A stretch of 64,000 nucleotides of DNA from GCA-2693325 sp036343635 (GTDB lineage Bacteria > Latescibacterota > UBA2968 > UBA8231). The notes beneath the pieces are model-generated. The model saw only the letters and a list, made by a program, of their open reading frames with translations, was not told the DNA's origin and ran no database searches. The stretch is from assembly GCA_036343635.1 (NCBI GenBank), contig JAYYVF010000118.1, positions 1 to 64,000 of the forward strand, written 5' to 3'. Numbering within the stretch: the stretch's first letter is position 1; each line of letters starts with the position of its first letter. The position numbers were made by a program, and so were the translations under genes. Positions 54,717 to 63,501 of the stretch are shown here, piece after piece.

Positions 54717-55841
54717 ATGGAAAAAAAATGTGACGTTGCCATAGTTGGCGGAGGAATACTAGGAATTGCACATGCCTTCGAAGCTGCCAAACGAGGTCAC
54801 TCTGTTGTGCTTTTTGAACGTTGTACCCAAGCACAAGGCGCTTCCGTTCGTAACTTTGGTCTGGTATGGCCTATTGGACAAAGTCCCGGAATAGTTTATC
54901 AAAGAGCATTGCGCACACGCGAGCGATGGTTAGACATAGCCCCAAAAGCAAAAATTTGGCACAGAAAAACAGGTTCGCTACACCTTGCTTACGCCTCGGA
55001 CGAATGGGACATTCTATGCGAATTCAGAGACCTTGCCCCTACCTTAGGATACAAAGTTGAGTTACTTAATGCTCAAAGAACACTGGCCACTGGCGAAGGC
55101 ATTCGTCCCGATGGATTACGTGGCAGCCTTTGGAGCGAAAATGAGCTATGCATCGATCCCCGCCAAGCTATGATTCAATTACCAATCTTTCTTTCTACCA
55201 ATTACAACGTAGACCTGCGTTATTCAACACACGTCTACGCAATTGACCACCCACATGTCTATACATCTCAAGGTACCTGGGAAGTTCAACGATCAATCGT
55301 ATGCAACGGTGATGACTTTGAGAGCTTGTACCCTAATATTTTCCGGTCAAGTAATATTACGAGATGTAAACTACAAATGATGCGTACTTCGCCTCAACCA
55401 GAGAATTGGAGATTAGGGCCTACCGTCGCTGCGGGACTTACACTACGACATTATGATTCATTTAAAAGCTGTACCGCCTTAGCCTCATATTCAAACCGGA
55501 TCGCTAAAGAATCGCCAGAATATGACCAATGGGGTATTCATGTTTTGGCCTCCCAAAATGGCGCGGGCGAAATCTTGATTGGCGATTCTCATGAATACGA
55601 ATGGCAACCATCTATTTTCGATCAACCCTTAATTGACGAGCTTATATTAGATTATCTTAAATCTTTTCTTGTTGTACCTTCTTTAAAAATTACTCAGCGT
55701 TGGCATGGCATCTATGCTAAACTTCCAGGCCAATCAGAATTCGTAGCCTATCCAGACGAAGAGGTAACCATTGTTAATGGTGTAGGGGGAGCGGGCATGA
55801 CCACAGCATTTGGATTAGCGGAAGAAATATTTAATCAATGA
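54717..55841 (+). CDS. FAD-dependent oxidoreductase, phosphonate-associated HpnW type
   Basis: A 374-residue DAO-family flavoprotein: dinucleotide loop VAIVGGGILGIAHA, flavin stretch ASVRNFGLVWPIGQSPG, and the C-terminal GVGGAGMTTAFG. The N-terminal RNFG-x-VWPIGQ matches the proposed 'HpnW' family (TIGR03364), known next to phosphonatase and phosphonate-transport genes; related enzymes oxidatively deaminate aminoalkylphosphonates or N-methylated forms. It completes the SDR-SDR-HpnZ-HpnW run. No phosphonatase (phnX-like) or phosphonate transporter is in this window. Confidence 0.84.
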   Translation: MEKKCDVAIVGGGILGIAHAFEAAKRGHSVVLFERCTQAQGASVRNFGLVWPIGQSPGIVYQRALRTRERWLDIAPKAKIWHRKTGSLHLAYASDEWDILCEFRDLAPTLGYKVELLNAQRTLATGEGIRPDGLRGSLWSENELCIDPRQAMIQLPIFLSTNYNVDLRYSTHVYAIDHPHVYTSQGTWEVQRSIVCNGDDFESLYPNIFRSSNITRCKLQMMRTSPQPENWRLGPTVAAGLTLRHYDSFKSCTALASYSNRIAKESPEYDQWGIHVLASQNGAGEILIGDSHEYEWQPSIFDQPLIDELILDYLKSFLVVPSLKITQRWHGIYAKLPGQSEFVAYPDEEVTIVNGVGGAGMTTAFGLAEEIFNQ

Positions 55842-55875
55842 ATTTTGATCAACTGTACAGGATAAGGAGCACGGC

Positions 55876-56688
55876 ATGAAAGTTCGTGAAAATATCTATT
55901 ACCTACTCGAGCCTGGCGACGATAAAGGGCGAGCCGTCGACGCCGCTATAGTCTTACTAATATTTCTAAATATTATAGCTCTTGTCCTAGAGACCATCGA
56001 TACGATTCATGAACAATATTATGACTTGTTTAGTACCTTTGAACTCTTTTCACTAACAATTTTCACCCTAGAATATATTTTGAGATTATGGTCATGTACT
56101 ACTAATCCACGCTATTCGGACAATCCTGTTCGTGGTCGCATTCGCTTTGCACTGTCACCGTTAGCAATCATTGACGCCTTAGCTATACTCCCATTTTTTT
56201 TAGGTCTGATGGGCGTCGACATGCGAGTGGTTAGGACAGTACGATTATTGCGTGTTTTTCGAATCGTCAAATTAGCACGCTATTCACGGGCTCTCAGACT
56301 TCTTGGACAAGTAATAGTAGAACGAAAGGAAGAATTGATTAGTATTTTCTTTGTTTTAATAACACTCCTAATCGTCTCTTCCTCATTGATGTATTTTGTC
56401 GAGCATGAAGTTCAACCAGATGTCTTCCCCAACATTCCGGCAACGATGTGGTGGGGTATAATAACACTAACTACTGTTGGATACGGAGACACCTACCCCG
56501 TTACGGCTGCAGGTCAATCAGTTGCCGCAGTAATTGCTATATTAGGCATTGGCATGTTTGCACTTCCTGCGGGCATTCTTGGTGCTGCATTCACAGAAGC
56601 ATTAGCCAATATGCGAACGGAAAACAAAAAAAATGGCCCCGACCCTCTGTGTCCTCATTGCGGGAAAAACATCCATCAACAACAGTGA
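55876..56688 (+). CDS. voltage-gated potassium channel
   Basis: A 270-residue six-helix channel: S1-S3 (about 22-115), an S4 with regularly spaced arginines (MRVVRTVRLLRVFRIVKLARYSR, about 116-138), and the pore with filter TTVGYGD (about residues 197-203). S6 (IAILGIGMFALPAGI) is followed by a short tail ending with one CPHC pair, a partial zinc-ribbon. Length and layout fit a tetrameric KvAP/Kv-like channel. It starts 34 bp after the HpnW gene with its own AAGGAGC ribosome-binding site, so it may be cotranscribed but need not be functionally linked. Confidence 0.93.
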   Translation: MKVRENIYYLLEPGDDKGRAVDAAIVLLIFLNIIALVLETIDTIHEQYYDLFSTFELFSLTIFTLEYILRLWSCTTNPRYSDNPVRGRIRFALSPLAIIDALAILPFFLGLMGVDMRVVRTVRLLRVFRIVKLARYSRALRLLGQVIVERKEELISIFFVLITLLIVSSSLMYFVEHEVQPDVFPNIPATMWWGIITLTTVGYGDTYPVTAAGQSVAAVIAILGIGMFALPAGILGAAFTEALANMRTENKKNGPDPLCPHCGKNIHQQQ

Positions 56689-56753
56689 TTGGACTAAGGG
56701 TATAGTAAACATAAATCTTAATAGTCATACCCAATATTCAGACACTAAAAGAT

Positions 56754-57797
56754 TTATAATTCAGAAAGATTTATTTTTCGGCCTTTCGTTAAACTCATCT
56801 GTACTGCTTCGGTAAATTCCATATAACGAAGCCCGTCTGTAAAATTTGTGTGAGTCACGGGTTTACCAAGCCTAATTGCGTCTACAAATTCCTCCTCGAC
56901 CCGCCACCCGTTACGGGGCTGCTCAGACAATTCCAACAAACGAAGCGCTTCATCGTTCTCCCCTGCGACCCAAACTTTCCCGGGATTAAATGCTGAACCA
57001 CCTTCCATTTTGAAACTACCCTTTGTTCCATAGAATTCGAAAGTAAAGCTATCGCCGAGTCGAGCAACACTGCTTAAATGATAGACCGCCGTAGCACCAC
57101 TTTCCATCTCAGAAACAACTCCAATACTTTCCGGAACATCTGCCATCCCTGACAGACCAGTCTCCGGATCAACTCGATCACGCGTAAAAATAGCACCGTG
57201 AGCAATAACTGACTTTTCGTGGCCAGCATAGCGCCTCACGGTCTCATTAAAGATCCCGAGGGCCATTATATTTTGACCCGACAAATCACGTCTTTGACGC
57301 CAATGTAAAGGTGCTTCGGGGTCAAATCCGCCAGCTAGCCCGCGCACCTCTATCTCCAATATTTGACCGAAAAAACCATCCTCGAGCATGCTCAACAGCG
57401 TCGGCTCAGCTGTGAGATAAAATGGTGCTGGCACAATCATCGCAACACAATCACTACGCTCGGCCTCATAATGCATAGCTTGGGCTTCTTTTAAATTCAT
57501 ACACATACGAGCTTCGGTAAGAACATGCTTTCCAGCCGACAACGCGGCTATCGTTATCGGACCATGTAAATACGGCCACGTACCTATACACACGGCATCA
57601 ATCTGATCACTGCTGACTAATTCATTCCAGTCATTATGAACAATAGGGATACCAAACTCCTCCGCAACTTTTTTACCTGAGGCTTCCGTCCGGTTGCACA
57701 CAGCAACAACCTCTACGTCCTCAATATCTTGAAAACCGGGAATATGCTGCAGGCGTGTATTCTCCCCAGCCCCGACAATACCTATTCGCAGTGTCAT
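56754..57797 (-). CDS. Gfo/Idh/MocA-family oxidoreductase
   Basis: A 347-residue NAD(P)-dependent dehydrogenase: Rossmann start GIVGAGENTRLQHIPGF, the usual CVGTWPYLHGP pattern replaced by CIGTWPYLHG, and a C-terminal beta-sheet domain (about 125-330). The catalytic Lys of the common E-K-P motif is absent: the site reads TEARMCMN. Some members lack this Lys, so oxidoreductase activity is not guaranteed. It follows the M81 peptidase gene by 40 bp on the same strand; the pair may serve catabolism of a compatible solute, sugar or peptide. The substrate is unknown. Confidence 0.87.
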   Translation of the reverse strand: MTLRIGIVGAGENTRLQHIPGFQDIEDVEVVAVCNRTEASGKKVAEEFGIPIVHNDWNELVSSDQIDAVCIGTWPYLHGPITIAALSAGKHVLTEARMCMNLKEAQAMHYEAERSDCVAMIVPAPFYLTAEPTLLSMLEDGFFGQILEIEVRGLAGGFDPEAPLHWRQRRDLSGQNIMALGIFNETVRRYAGHEKSVIAHGAIFTRDRVDPETGLSGMADVPESIGVVSEMESGATAVYHLSSVARLGDSFTFEFYGTKGSFKMEGGSAFNPGKVWVAGENDEALRLLELSEQPRNGWRVEEEFVDAIRLGKPVTHTNFTDGLRYMEFTEAVQMSLTKGRKINLSEL

Positions 57798-57837
57798 ATT
57801 TACTCCTAATTAAGTGATTAATTTCCAAGTTAATAAT

Positions 57838-59295
57838 CTAATTTTGCCACTCATAGAGATTGCTTCGTGCAAACTCATATTGATCTTTGTTACGCAGTAT
57901 GTCCGTGGCTCCTCCCGAAGCAACCTCAATAAGCTTAGTGCAGAATGGCTCATAGGCGGCACGCGGAGCAACCGCTCCCTTAGCAACTAAAATTCTGTGT
58001 TGAAGCGGTTGTATTCCAACACTCGTAATTTGATGAATGCTGTTTGGCGATGAACGAATACTATTGAGTACCAATAATCCTTTTCCATCAACATCAATTA
58101 CAGCTGTACGCCCCTGATCAAAACGGCGACCTCCTCCATGGCGTCGTTCCATCTCTTCATATATTCCATCGTGCAAAGTCCTTACTCTACCCGATATCTG
58201 ACATGGCTCTCCGTGCATCTTATCTGTATGACCTCCTGCCAAAAAATCGACTCGTTCATTGATTCCTGCCTTAAAACATTTTTCAGCTCCCTCGGGATCC
58301 CACAAAGTACAAACCCATCCCTCGACAGACTGTACAAGTAATTCATGTAAGATGAAAGTTGAGTCACCTGTTGATCCACCTCCGATATTGTCACCAAAGT
58401 CAAGTAAACACACAGGAAATTTATTACTATTCTTTGCCAGCTCTACAGCCTGTGCGGGATTCGGAACTTGTGGTATAAGCTCATCACGTAAATCCCACAT
58501 TCGCTTACTTATTGATTGTGCATGAAGCTCTGCCAAATCAATATCCCCGTCCGTAACTACAACTATCGATGGACCCATATGAGGAACGTCGGCATACTGA
58601 TAACCCGCTGCAATACTACAAGCGAGAATTCCAGGTTTTTGTTCCAAATCTTTAGCCATCTCCATAAGTGGCTGCATTGGAGCAGTGCTTGTGTTATGGA
58701 AATATATATTATAAACCAATTCTGGTTTTGCTAATGCCATAACAGGTTTTACTTTCCCGTGGATCGTATCAACCAGGATTGAAGCCGCCTGCAAACCTCT
58801 TTCTCGTTGATCAATGTGTGGATTAGTCTTGTAAACAACTAGTGCGTCAGCCATTTCAACGAGTTCGGGGGGAATGTTAGAATGATAGTCATGCGTAACA
58901 ACCATCGGAACATCCGAGCCTATTTGCTCTCGAACCCGTTTAACTGTTTCGGCATCTGCATGGGGAAACCCCTCGGCTACCATGGCGCCGTGCAAAGCCA
59001 ACAGTACTCCGTCTACGGACGGACCATTCTTTAAGCCAGCGAGAATCAAATCAACATTTTTTTCATATGCTTCCGTTGTGACGTGAGCCGCGGGAGTAGC
59101 CCCTGCAGCTATAATTGGAAAGATTTCGTAACCATATTTCTCCGCTCCAGCTATATAACCAGATAATTCATGAAAGGTATCTCGATAGTGACATATCAAA
59201 TCCTGACCCTCCGACAAATCGAAATCATTTACTCCAGTGGGTTGGGAAGAAAATGTATTTGACTCATGAGAAAAACCGGCTATTGCTACTCGCAT
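57838..59295 (-). CDS. M81-family metallopeptidase (MlrC-like)
   Basis: A 485-residue metalloenzyme of the MlrC/M81 family, first known from microcystin degradation and also found in many marine bacteria. Visible: FSHESNTFSS (about residue 8-17), VVTHDYHSN and NPHIDQRERG, which should supply the zinc ligands, and DFGDNIGGGSTGDS. Two-domain layout (DUF1485-type N part, MlrC C-terminal part after about 300). The start is ATG at 59295 with GGGAGAT upstream. It is 27 bp after the TauE/SafE gene and 40 bp before the Gfo/Idh gene. The natural substrate here is unknown. Confidence 0.9.
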   Translation of the reverse strand: MRVAIAGFSHESNTFSSQPTGVNDFDLSEGQDLICHYRDTFHELSGYIAGAEKYGYEIFPIIAAGATPAAHVTTEAYEKNVDLILAGLKNGPSVDGVLLALHGAMVAEGFPHADAETVKRVREQIGSDVPMVVTHDYHSNIPPELVEMADALVVYKTNPHIDQRERGLQAASILVDTIHGKVKPVMALAKPELVYNIYFHNTSTAPMQPLMEMAKDLEQKPGILACSIAAGYQYADVPHMGPSIVVVTDGDIDLAELHAQSISKRMWDLRDELIPQVPNPAQAVELAKNSNKFPVCLLDFGDNIGGGSTGDSTFILHELLVQSVEGWVCTLWDPEGAEKCFKAGINERVDFLAGGHTDKMHGEPCQISGRVRTLHDGIYEEMERRHGGGRRFDQGRTAVIDVDGKGLLVLNSIRSSPNSIHQITSVGIQPLQHRILVAKGAVAPRAAYEPFCTKLIEVASGGATDILRNKDQYEFARSNLYEWQN

Positions 59296-59322
59296 TTAGT
59301 ATCTCCCTTAACGTTTTAGTCT

Positions 59323-60102
59323 TCAGAATAAGTCGAAAAAAAGTACCTTATTTGTAATCAACTGAATTGCAGTAAGAACAAGTAAGCCATAAACTACCCG
59401 ATTAAACCAAACGTCAGAAAACTGTTTGTTTAAAAAAACTCCAAAGCGCACGCCGATATAAGCCAAAGGCGAAAGCAATAATGTTAATTTAAAAATATCA
59501 ACATGAAAAAGGCCCAAAACCCAATAAGGTGGCACCTTTATTAAATTTAATAAAGCAAAAAAAATGACTGTGGTACCGACGAATTGGGCACGAGGTAGAT
59601 TTTGAGGCAAGAGATAAATAATTATCGGTGGGGCACCGGCATGAGCAATTGTAGAAGTAAAGCCTGAAAATGCCCCCATCAACAATCCCTCGACGGTTCC
59701 AGGTTGATATCTTTTTATCGCATCAAGCAAAATATTTCGTCCAATTTGAAACATTACAAATAAAAGTGCCAAAACACCCAACCCTACCCGCAGAATTTGC
59801 TCATGATTACCAAAAAACGTGAAGAAGAAAGTTCCTACAGAAACACCAACAAGGGCACCGGGCAGAAGACGCTTTATGCTACGTGAATCGAAAGATCGAA
59901 TATAGTGACGAACGGCAAAACCATCACAGGCTATTAATAAGGGTAACATCAAGGCCGCCGCGTCACTTACTGGTAACACTAATGCCAATAGAGGAGTAGC
60001 AATTAACCCAATGCCACCACCAAAACCTGCTTTAGCAATACCCATCAATACCACGGCGGTCGTGGCACAAAACCATACCTGAATCGAATATTCAGGAAAC
60101 AC
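59323..60102 (-). CDS. TauE/SafE-family sulfite/organosulfonate permease
   Basis: A 259-residue eight-helix membrane protein with the family's repeated GFGGGIGLIATPLLALVLP (first half, about 23-42) and SGFTSTIAHAGAPP (second half, about 145-158) motifs. Members export or import sulfite, taurine-derived or other sulfonates. The start is GTG at 60102, overlapping the stop of the ABC ATPase gene by 1 bp (TAGTG), so they are coupled. The specific substrate is not readable. Confidence 0.88.
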   Translation of the reverse strand: MFPEYSIQVWFCATTAVVLMGIAKAGFGGGIGLIATPLLALVLPVSDAAALMLPLLIACDGFAVRHYIRSFDSRSIKRLLPGALVGVSVGTFFFTFFGNHEQILRVGLGVLALLFVMFQIGRNILLDAIKRYQPGTVEGLLMGAFSGFTSTIAHAGAPPIIIYLLPQNLPRAQFVGTTVIFFALLNLIKVPPYWVLGLFHVDIFKLTLLLSPLAYIGVRFGVFLNKQFSDVWFNRVVYGLLVLTAIQLITNKVLFFDLF

Positions 60103-60878
60103 TACTCACCTTCTACATGCGTTACCTCAATGTCCAGGTCTTCACGACGTGCAACGCGCTCAACAAGTCCATCCTTAACCCACACAACCCGGTCAGAAAC
60201 ACTAAGCATTTTATGATCATGAGTGGCTGAAATTATGGTGACACCGGAAGACTTATTCATCTCACGCAATAACTCAATAATCTCCGTACCCGTACGTAGA
60301 TCCAGATTAGCTGTTGGTTCATCTGCTAAGACGACTGCTGGGTCATTAGCTAAAGCTCGAGCAACAGCAACTCTTTGTTGTTGACCTCCCGATAATTCAA
60401 ACGGTTTATGTGAGTAACGCTCCCCCAAACCAACCTTCTTTAGTAAATCCATCCCCTTATCACGAGCCTCATCTCCTGTAAGGCCCGCAAACACCATAGG
60501 TAAGGTCACATTTTCGAGCGCTGTCATAACAGGTATCAAATTAAACGACTGAAAAATATATCCAATTTTCCGACAACGAAGCCATGCCAATTCGTAGGCA
60601 TCCAACTGCGCAACATCAACTTCATCAATATACACCTTCCCCTCGGACGGCTTGTCTAAGCCTCCCACCATGTTAAAAAAAGTGCTCTTGCCCGACCCAG
60701 AGGGGCCCATGATCGAAAGATATTCACCGGTATATATTTCCATATCAACACCTCTGAGCGCATGTACCTCTACTTCACCCATGGTATATATCTTTTTGAC
60801 CTGCTGAGTACGCACGACTGTCCTTTGTTCGTCCTCAGATTCAACAGACTCAGAAAAACCCTCCTGTACTTCCGTCAT
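60102..60878 (-). CDS. MacB/LolD-like ABC ATPase
   Basis: A 258-residue ABC ATPase of the MacB/LolD/FtsE group: Walker A GPSGSGKST, Q-loop IFQSFNLIPVM, signature LSGGQQQRVAVARAL, Walker B VVLADEPTANLD, switch ATHDHKM. It has an N-terminal extension of about 25 charged residues. Its partner permease is 25 bp upstream in the same direction. Such pairs export lipoproteins, peptides or virulence factors, or act in envelope mechanics; the substrate is unknown here. It is also coupled to the TauE/SafE gene. Confidence 0.92.
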   Translation of the reverse strand: MTEVQEGFSESVESEDEQRTVVRTQQVKKIYTMGEVEVHALRGVDMEIYTGEYLSIMGPSGSGKSTFFNMVGGLDKPSEGKVYIDEVDVAQLDAYELAWLRCRKIGYIFQSFNLIPVMTALENVTLPMVFAGLTGDEARDKGMDLLKKVGLGERYSHKPFELSGGQQQRVAVARALANDPAVVLADEPTANLDLRTGTEIIELLREMNKSSGVTIISATHDHKMLSVSDRVVWVKDGLVERVARREDLDIEVTHVEGE

Positions 60879-60903
60879 TTGCTGTTTACTTTCTGTAGTT
60901 TAA

Positions 60904-61605
60904 TTATGTGTCGGAGCGCATCGCCTCTACCGGCTCCATTTTAGCAGCACGATATGCTGGAAGCATAGCTCCAATAAGAGACAAGAGCGTCCCAGCTACC
61001 AACGCATAGAGGGCTGAACGGGCAATATCCATAAGCGGAAAATAATCAAAAACAAACCCACCATAATCAAGCAAGGCCAACATAAGCGTCAAAAGAAATC
61101 CGAGAACTATTCCAGCAGAGGTACCCACCACACCTTGAAATGTAGATTCGAGCAAAAAAAGTTTGACTATGAACGCGTCAAGGGCTCCCAAACATTTCAT
61201 AGTTCCGATTTCTCGAAACCGTTCCGTCACAGACATAAGCATGGCATTGGCAATTCCTACTACACACACAAGCAAAGATAAGCCAATAAGCCACATTTGC
61301 TTAGACTCCTCCTCTTTGATTCGAGCTTTAGCCTCTACAGACTCCGCCCCTCCATCAGTTAATCCAGTTTCAACACCTTTTTTCTGTAATAGAAGATTTA
61401 TCTCACTTTTATTTGCATCCCGCAAACTTGAAACAATCGCATTGCTGCTCCAAACTGACATCAAAAAGGCAATTGCGAGCACAACGCCACTTGTCGTGAT
61501 AAGCGACCGACCGAAACGAATCTTCAAACTCCTCAAAGCGATCTCTACAGCCCGACTCCACGGCAAAATTATCTTTTTACCACCCGCTACTTCTATTCCC
61601 GACAT
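60904..61605 (-). CDS. FtsX-like ABC permease, short form
   Basis: A 233-residue permease starting from the ATG at 61605 (GGAGAA upstream; a longer frame to 61650 lacks such a site). It has the membrane helices expected of the FtsX group, near residues 40-60, 105-125, 155-180 and 195-215, and the ending AYRAAKMEPVEAMRSDT. The extracytoplasmic part (about 65-100, charged and helical) is far smaller than the MacB PCD domain, so it is a reduced type. Together with the ATPase it makes an ABC module; there is no visible membrane-fusion partner. Confidence 0.85.
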   Translation of the reverse strand: MSGIEVAGGKKIILPWSRAVEIALRSLKIRFGRSLITTSGVVLAIAFLMSVWSSNAIVSSLRDANKSEINLLLQKKGVETGLTDGGAESVEAKARIKEEESKQMWLIGLSLLVCVVGIANAMLMSVTERFREIGTMKCLGALDAFIVKLFLLESTFQGVVGTSAGIVLGFLLTLMLALLDYGGFVFDYFPLMDIARSALYALVAGTLLSLIGAMLPAYRAAKMEPVEAMRSDT

Positions 61606-61813
61606 CGGTATAAATTCTCCACGAAAAAAAGTGACTAAACCTCTACACAAGACGAAAATAAATTCGCGTCCTACAACTTCGTAAGAAAATAGGTATTACG
61701 CAAAATGCTTTTTGTTTATTCAGGATTTTCAGCAAATCAAGCTACTCTATACTCCAATACGTTTGACGCAGATAAGGTGCTACCCCAATTTCGTTTGCCT
61801 GAGCCCTAATCTT

Positions 61814-63496
61814 TCATTTCTTAGTAGTAATGTCAACAAGATTTCCTTCCCATGACTTCAACCCGCTACCTTTCTCAGTATATTCACCGAAAGAAAGAGG
61901 AACCATACAAATTTGAAGGTCCGGTTTCCCCCAACGATTAGACAAATGTTCAAGAGCTAAACCCAAAGTACCCGGAACAAAAATAACTGTATCAACCTGC
62001 AAATTCTCAATTAATTTTTCCAAATTCCTATAATTTCCCAAGACAGGCCTACCTGCCAATAAAGATGTTTTCTCGTCATTTTCCGAAACAACAGCTAAGA
62101 GATCTCGACTTAAATAACCACTCGTATTCCAATAATCGAGAAAACGACATGCGTATTCATCATCACCGACCAATAATGCACGATCACGAGCACCAGAAGA
62201 TTCACGCTTACTTCCAAACCAATCCACTCCAAAACGCCATCCACAAAGCAGCAAAATATTCCATCCCCAAGCCGCACTGGCCGCCAAACGCGAAAAATTA
62301 TAGGCCTTGAAAAAGAAAACTAACGTCATGATTACAGCAAAACCAAGAGACACCGCGACAAATGCCCAAAAGGATGATAGACGCCGAGTACCATATAAAC
62401 CCAACGCCCAAAAAGTAGACACCCAAACTAGTGCCGAAACAAGATATACCATAGCCCATTGTATTTCTGAATAGGGGGGCAATTCCAGCCAACGCGTCGG
62501 TTCAACCTCTATGGACAGGCGTTGCGCAACCCCCTCTATCTGTTCAATCAATGGAGCTAACTCAGGATGATAACGCACGGTGAGACCCATTTTGATTCCA
62601 AACAAAATGAGTACCAAGTCAATTAACGGTATCAGAGATAACCGCAACATATTGCCGATAAAACGTAATGCACCATATGTCGTAATAGCAAAATGTAAAA
62701 TCCACATCGGGAAAAAGCGGTAACGACGCACCATGTGTTTGCCGACAAAAATAGACATCGCTTTACTTTTTCTATAAAGAACCCTTAACGGCACCGTCCG
62801 TCCACTTTCACCACGAAAATGTATTATTTGTGCACTTGGTATGTAGTAGATCTTCCAGCCAGCCTCACGAATTCGATAACACCAATCAATATCTTCGCCG
62901 TACATAAAATAATCTTCATCAAGTAAGCCCACCTGATCCATGACTTCTTTCCTTACCAGCATGCAAGACCCAGAAAGAACGTCTACTTCCGCTTCCTCAT
63001 CAGGATCCAAAAACGTCATATTGTAATGAGCAATTTTCTTGTGCTTAGGAAATAATCGACTCAGTCCTGACATTTTACAAAATGCGGCAAAAGGAGTTGG
63101 AAATCCGCGGCGACTGTCTAGCTGAAGAGTCCCATCAGGATTTAAAATCTTACAACCTACTGCACCGACTTGAGGATTAGCATCCAAAAATTCGACCAGC
63201 TTTTTAAATGCATCTCGATGCACAATAGTATCCGTATTTATTAGCAAAACATAATTTCCGCACACCTTAGAAAGCGCCTTGTTGTTTCCACCTGAAAAAC
63301 CAATATTTTCTTCGTTTAAAATCAGTCGAACATTAGGGAATTTTTCTTTGACCATTTCGGCACTGCCGTCCACAGAAGCATTGTCGACAACAAAAACTTC
63401 CGACTCAATCCCATCCAGTGCCGTAAACGTAGATCGCAACGCCTGTTCAGTGAGGTCACGCGTATTATAGCTAAGCAATACTACACTAAGTTTCAT
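61814..63496 (-). CDS. family-2 glycosyltransferase fused to membrane and CoA-binding-like domain
   Basis: A 560-residue two-part protein. Residues 1-260: GT2 with the start VLLSYNTRDLTEQAL, the DxD-type INTDT, and the GEDIDWCYRI acid motif, close to rhamnosyl- or mannosyl-transferases. Residues about 265-420: membrane helices. Residues about 440-555: a Rossmann-like nucleotide-binding domain (ALLVGDDEYACRFLDYW, VIFVPGTLGLALEHL) of the kind found in front of the phosphoglycosyl transferase domain of WbaP/EpsE-like proteins; that catalytic domain is missing. Likely membrane-tethered in exopolysaccharide or O-antigen synthesis. It starts 5 bp after the partial GT2 gene. Confidence 0.83.
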   Translation of the reverse strand: MKLSVVLLSYNTRDLTEQALRSTFTALDGIESEVFVVDNASVDGSAEMVKEKFPNVRLILNEENIGFSGGNNKALSKVCGNYVLLINTDTIVHRDAFKKLVEFLDANPQVGAVGCKILNPDGTLQLDSRRGFPTPFAAFCKMSGLSRLFPKHKKIAHYNMTFLDPDEEAEVDVLSGSCMLVRKEVMDQVGLLDEDYFMYGEDIDWCYRIREAGWKIYYIPSAQIIHFRGESGRTVPLRVLYRKSKAMSIFVGKHMVRRYRFFPMWILHFAITTYGALRFIGNMLRLSLIPLIDLVLILFGIKMGLTVRYHPELAPLIEQIEGVAQRLSIEVEPTRWLELPPYSEIQWAMVYLVSALVWVSTFWALGLYGTRRLSSFWAFVAVSLGFAVIMTLVFFFKAYNFSRLAASAAWGWNILLLCGWRFGVDWFGSKRESSGARDRALLVGDDEYACRFLDYWNTSGYLSRDLLAVVSENDEKTSLLAGRPVLGNYRNLEKLIENLQVDTVIFVPGTLGLALEHLSNRWGKPDLQICMVPLSFGEYTEKGSGLKSWEGNLVDITTKK

Positions 63497-63501
63497 TAAA
63501 C

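Noticed and set aside
60904..61605. The short permease as a truncated, broken MacB
   Set aside because: Its membrane helices and typical C-terminus are intact, and short FtsX-like permeases exist; no frameshift is seen.
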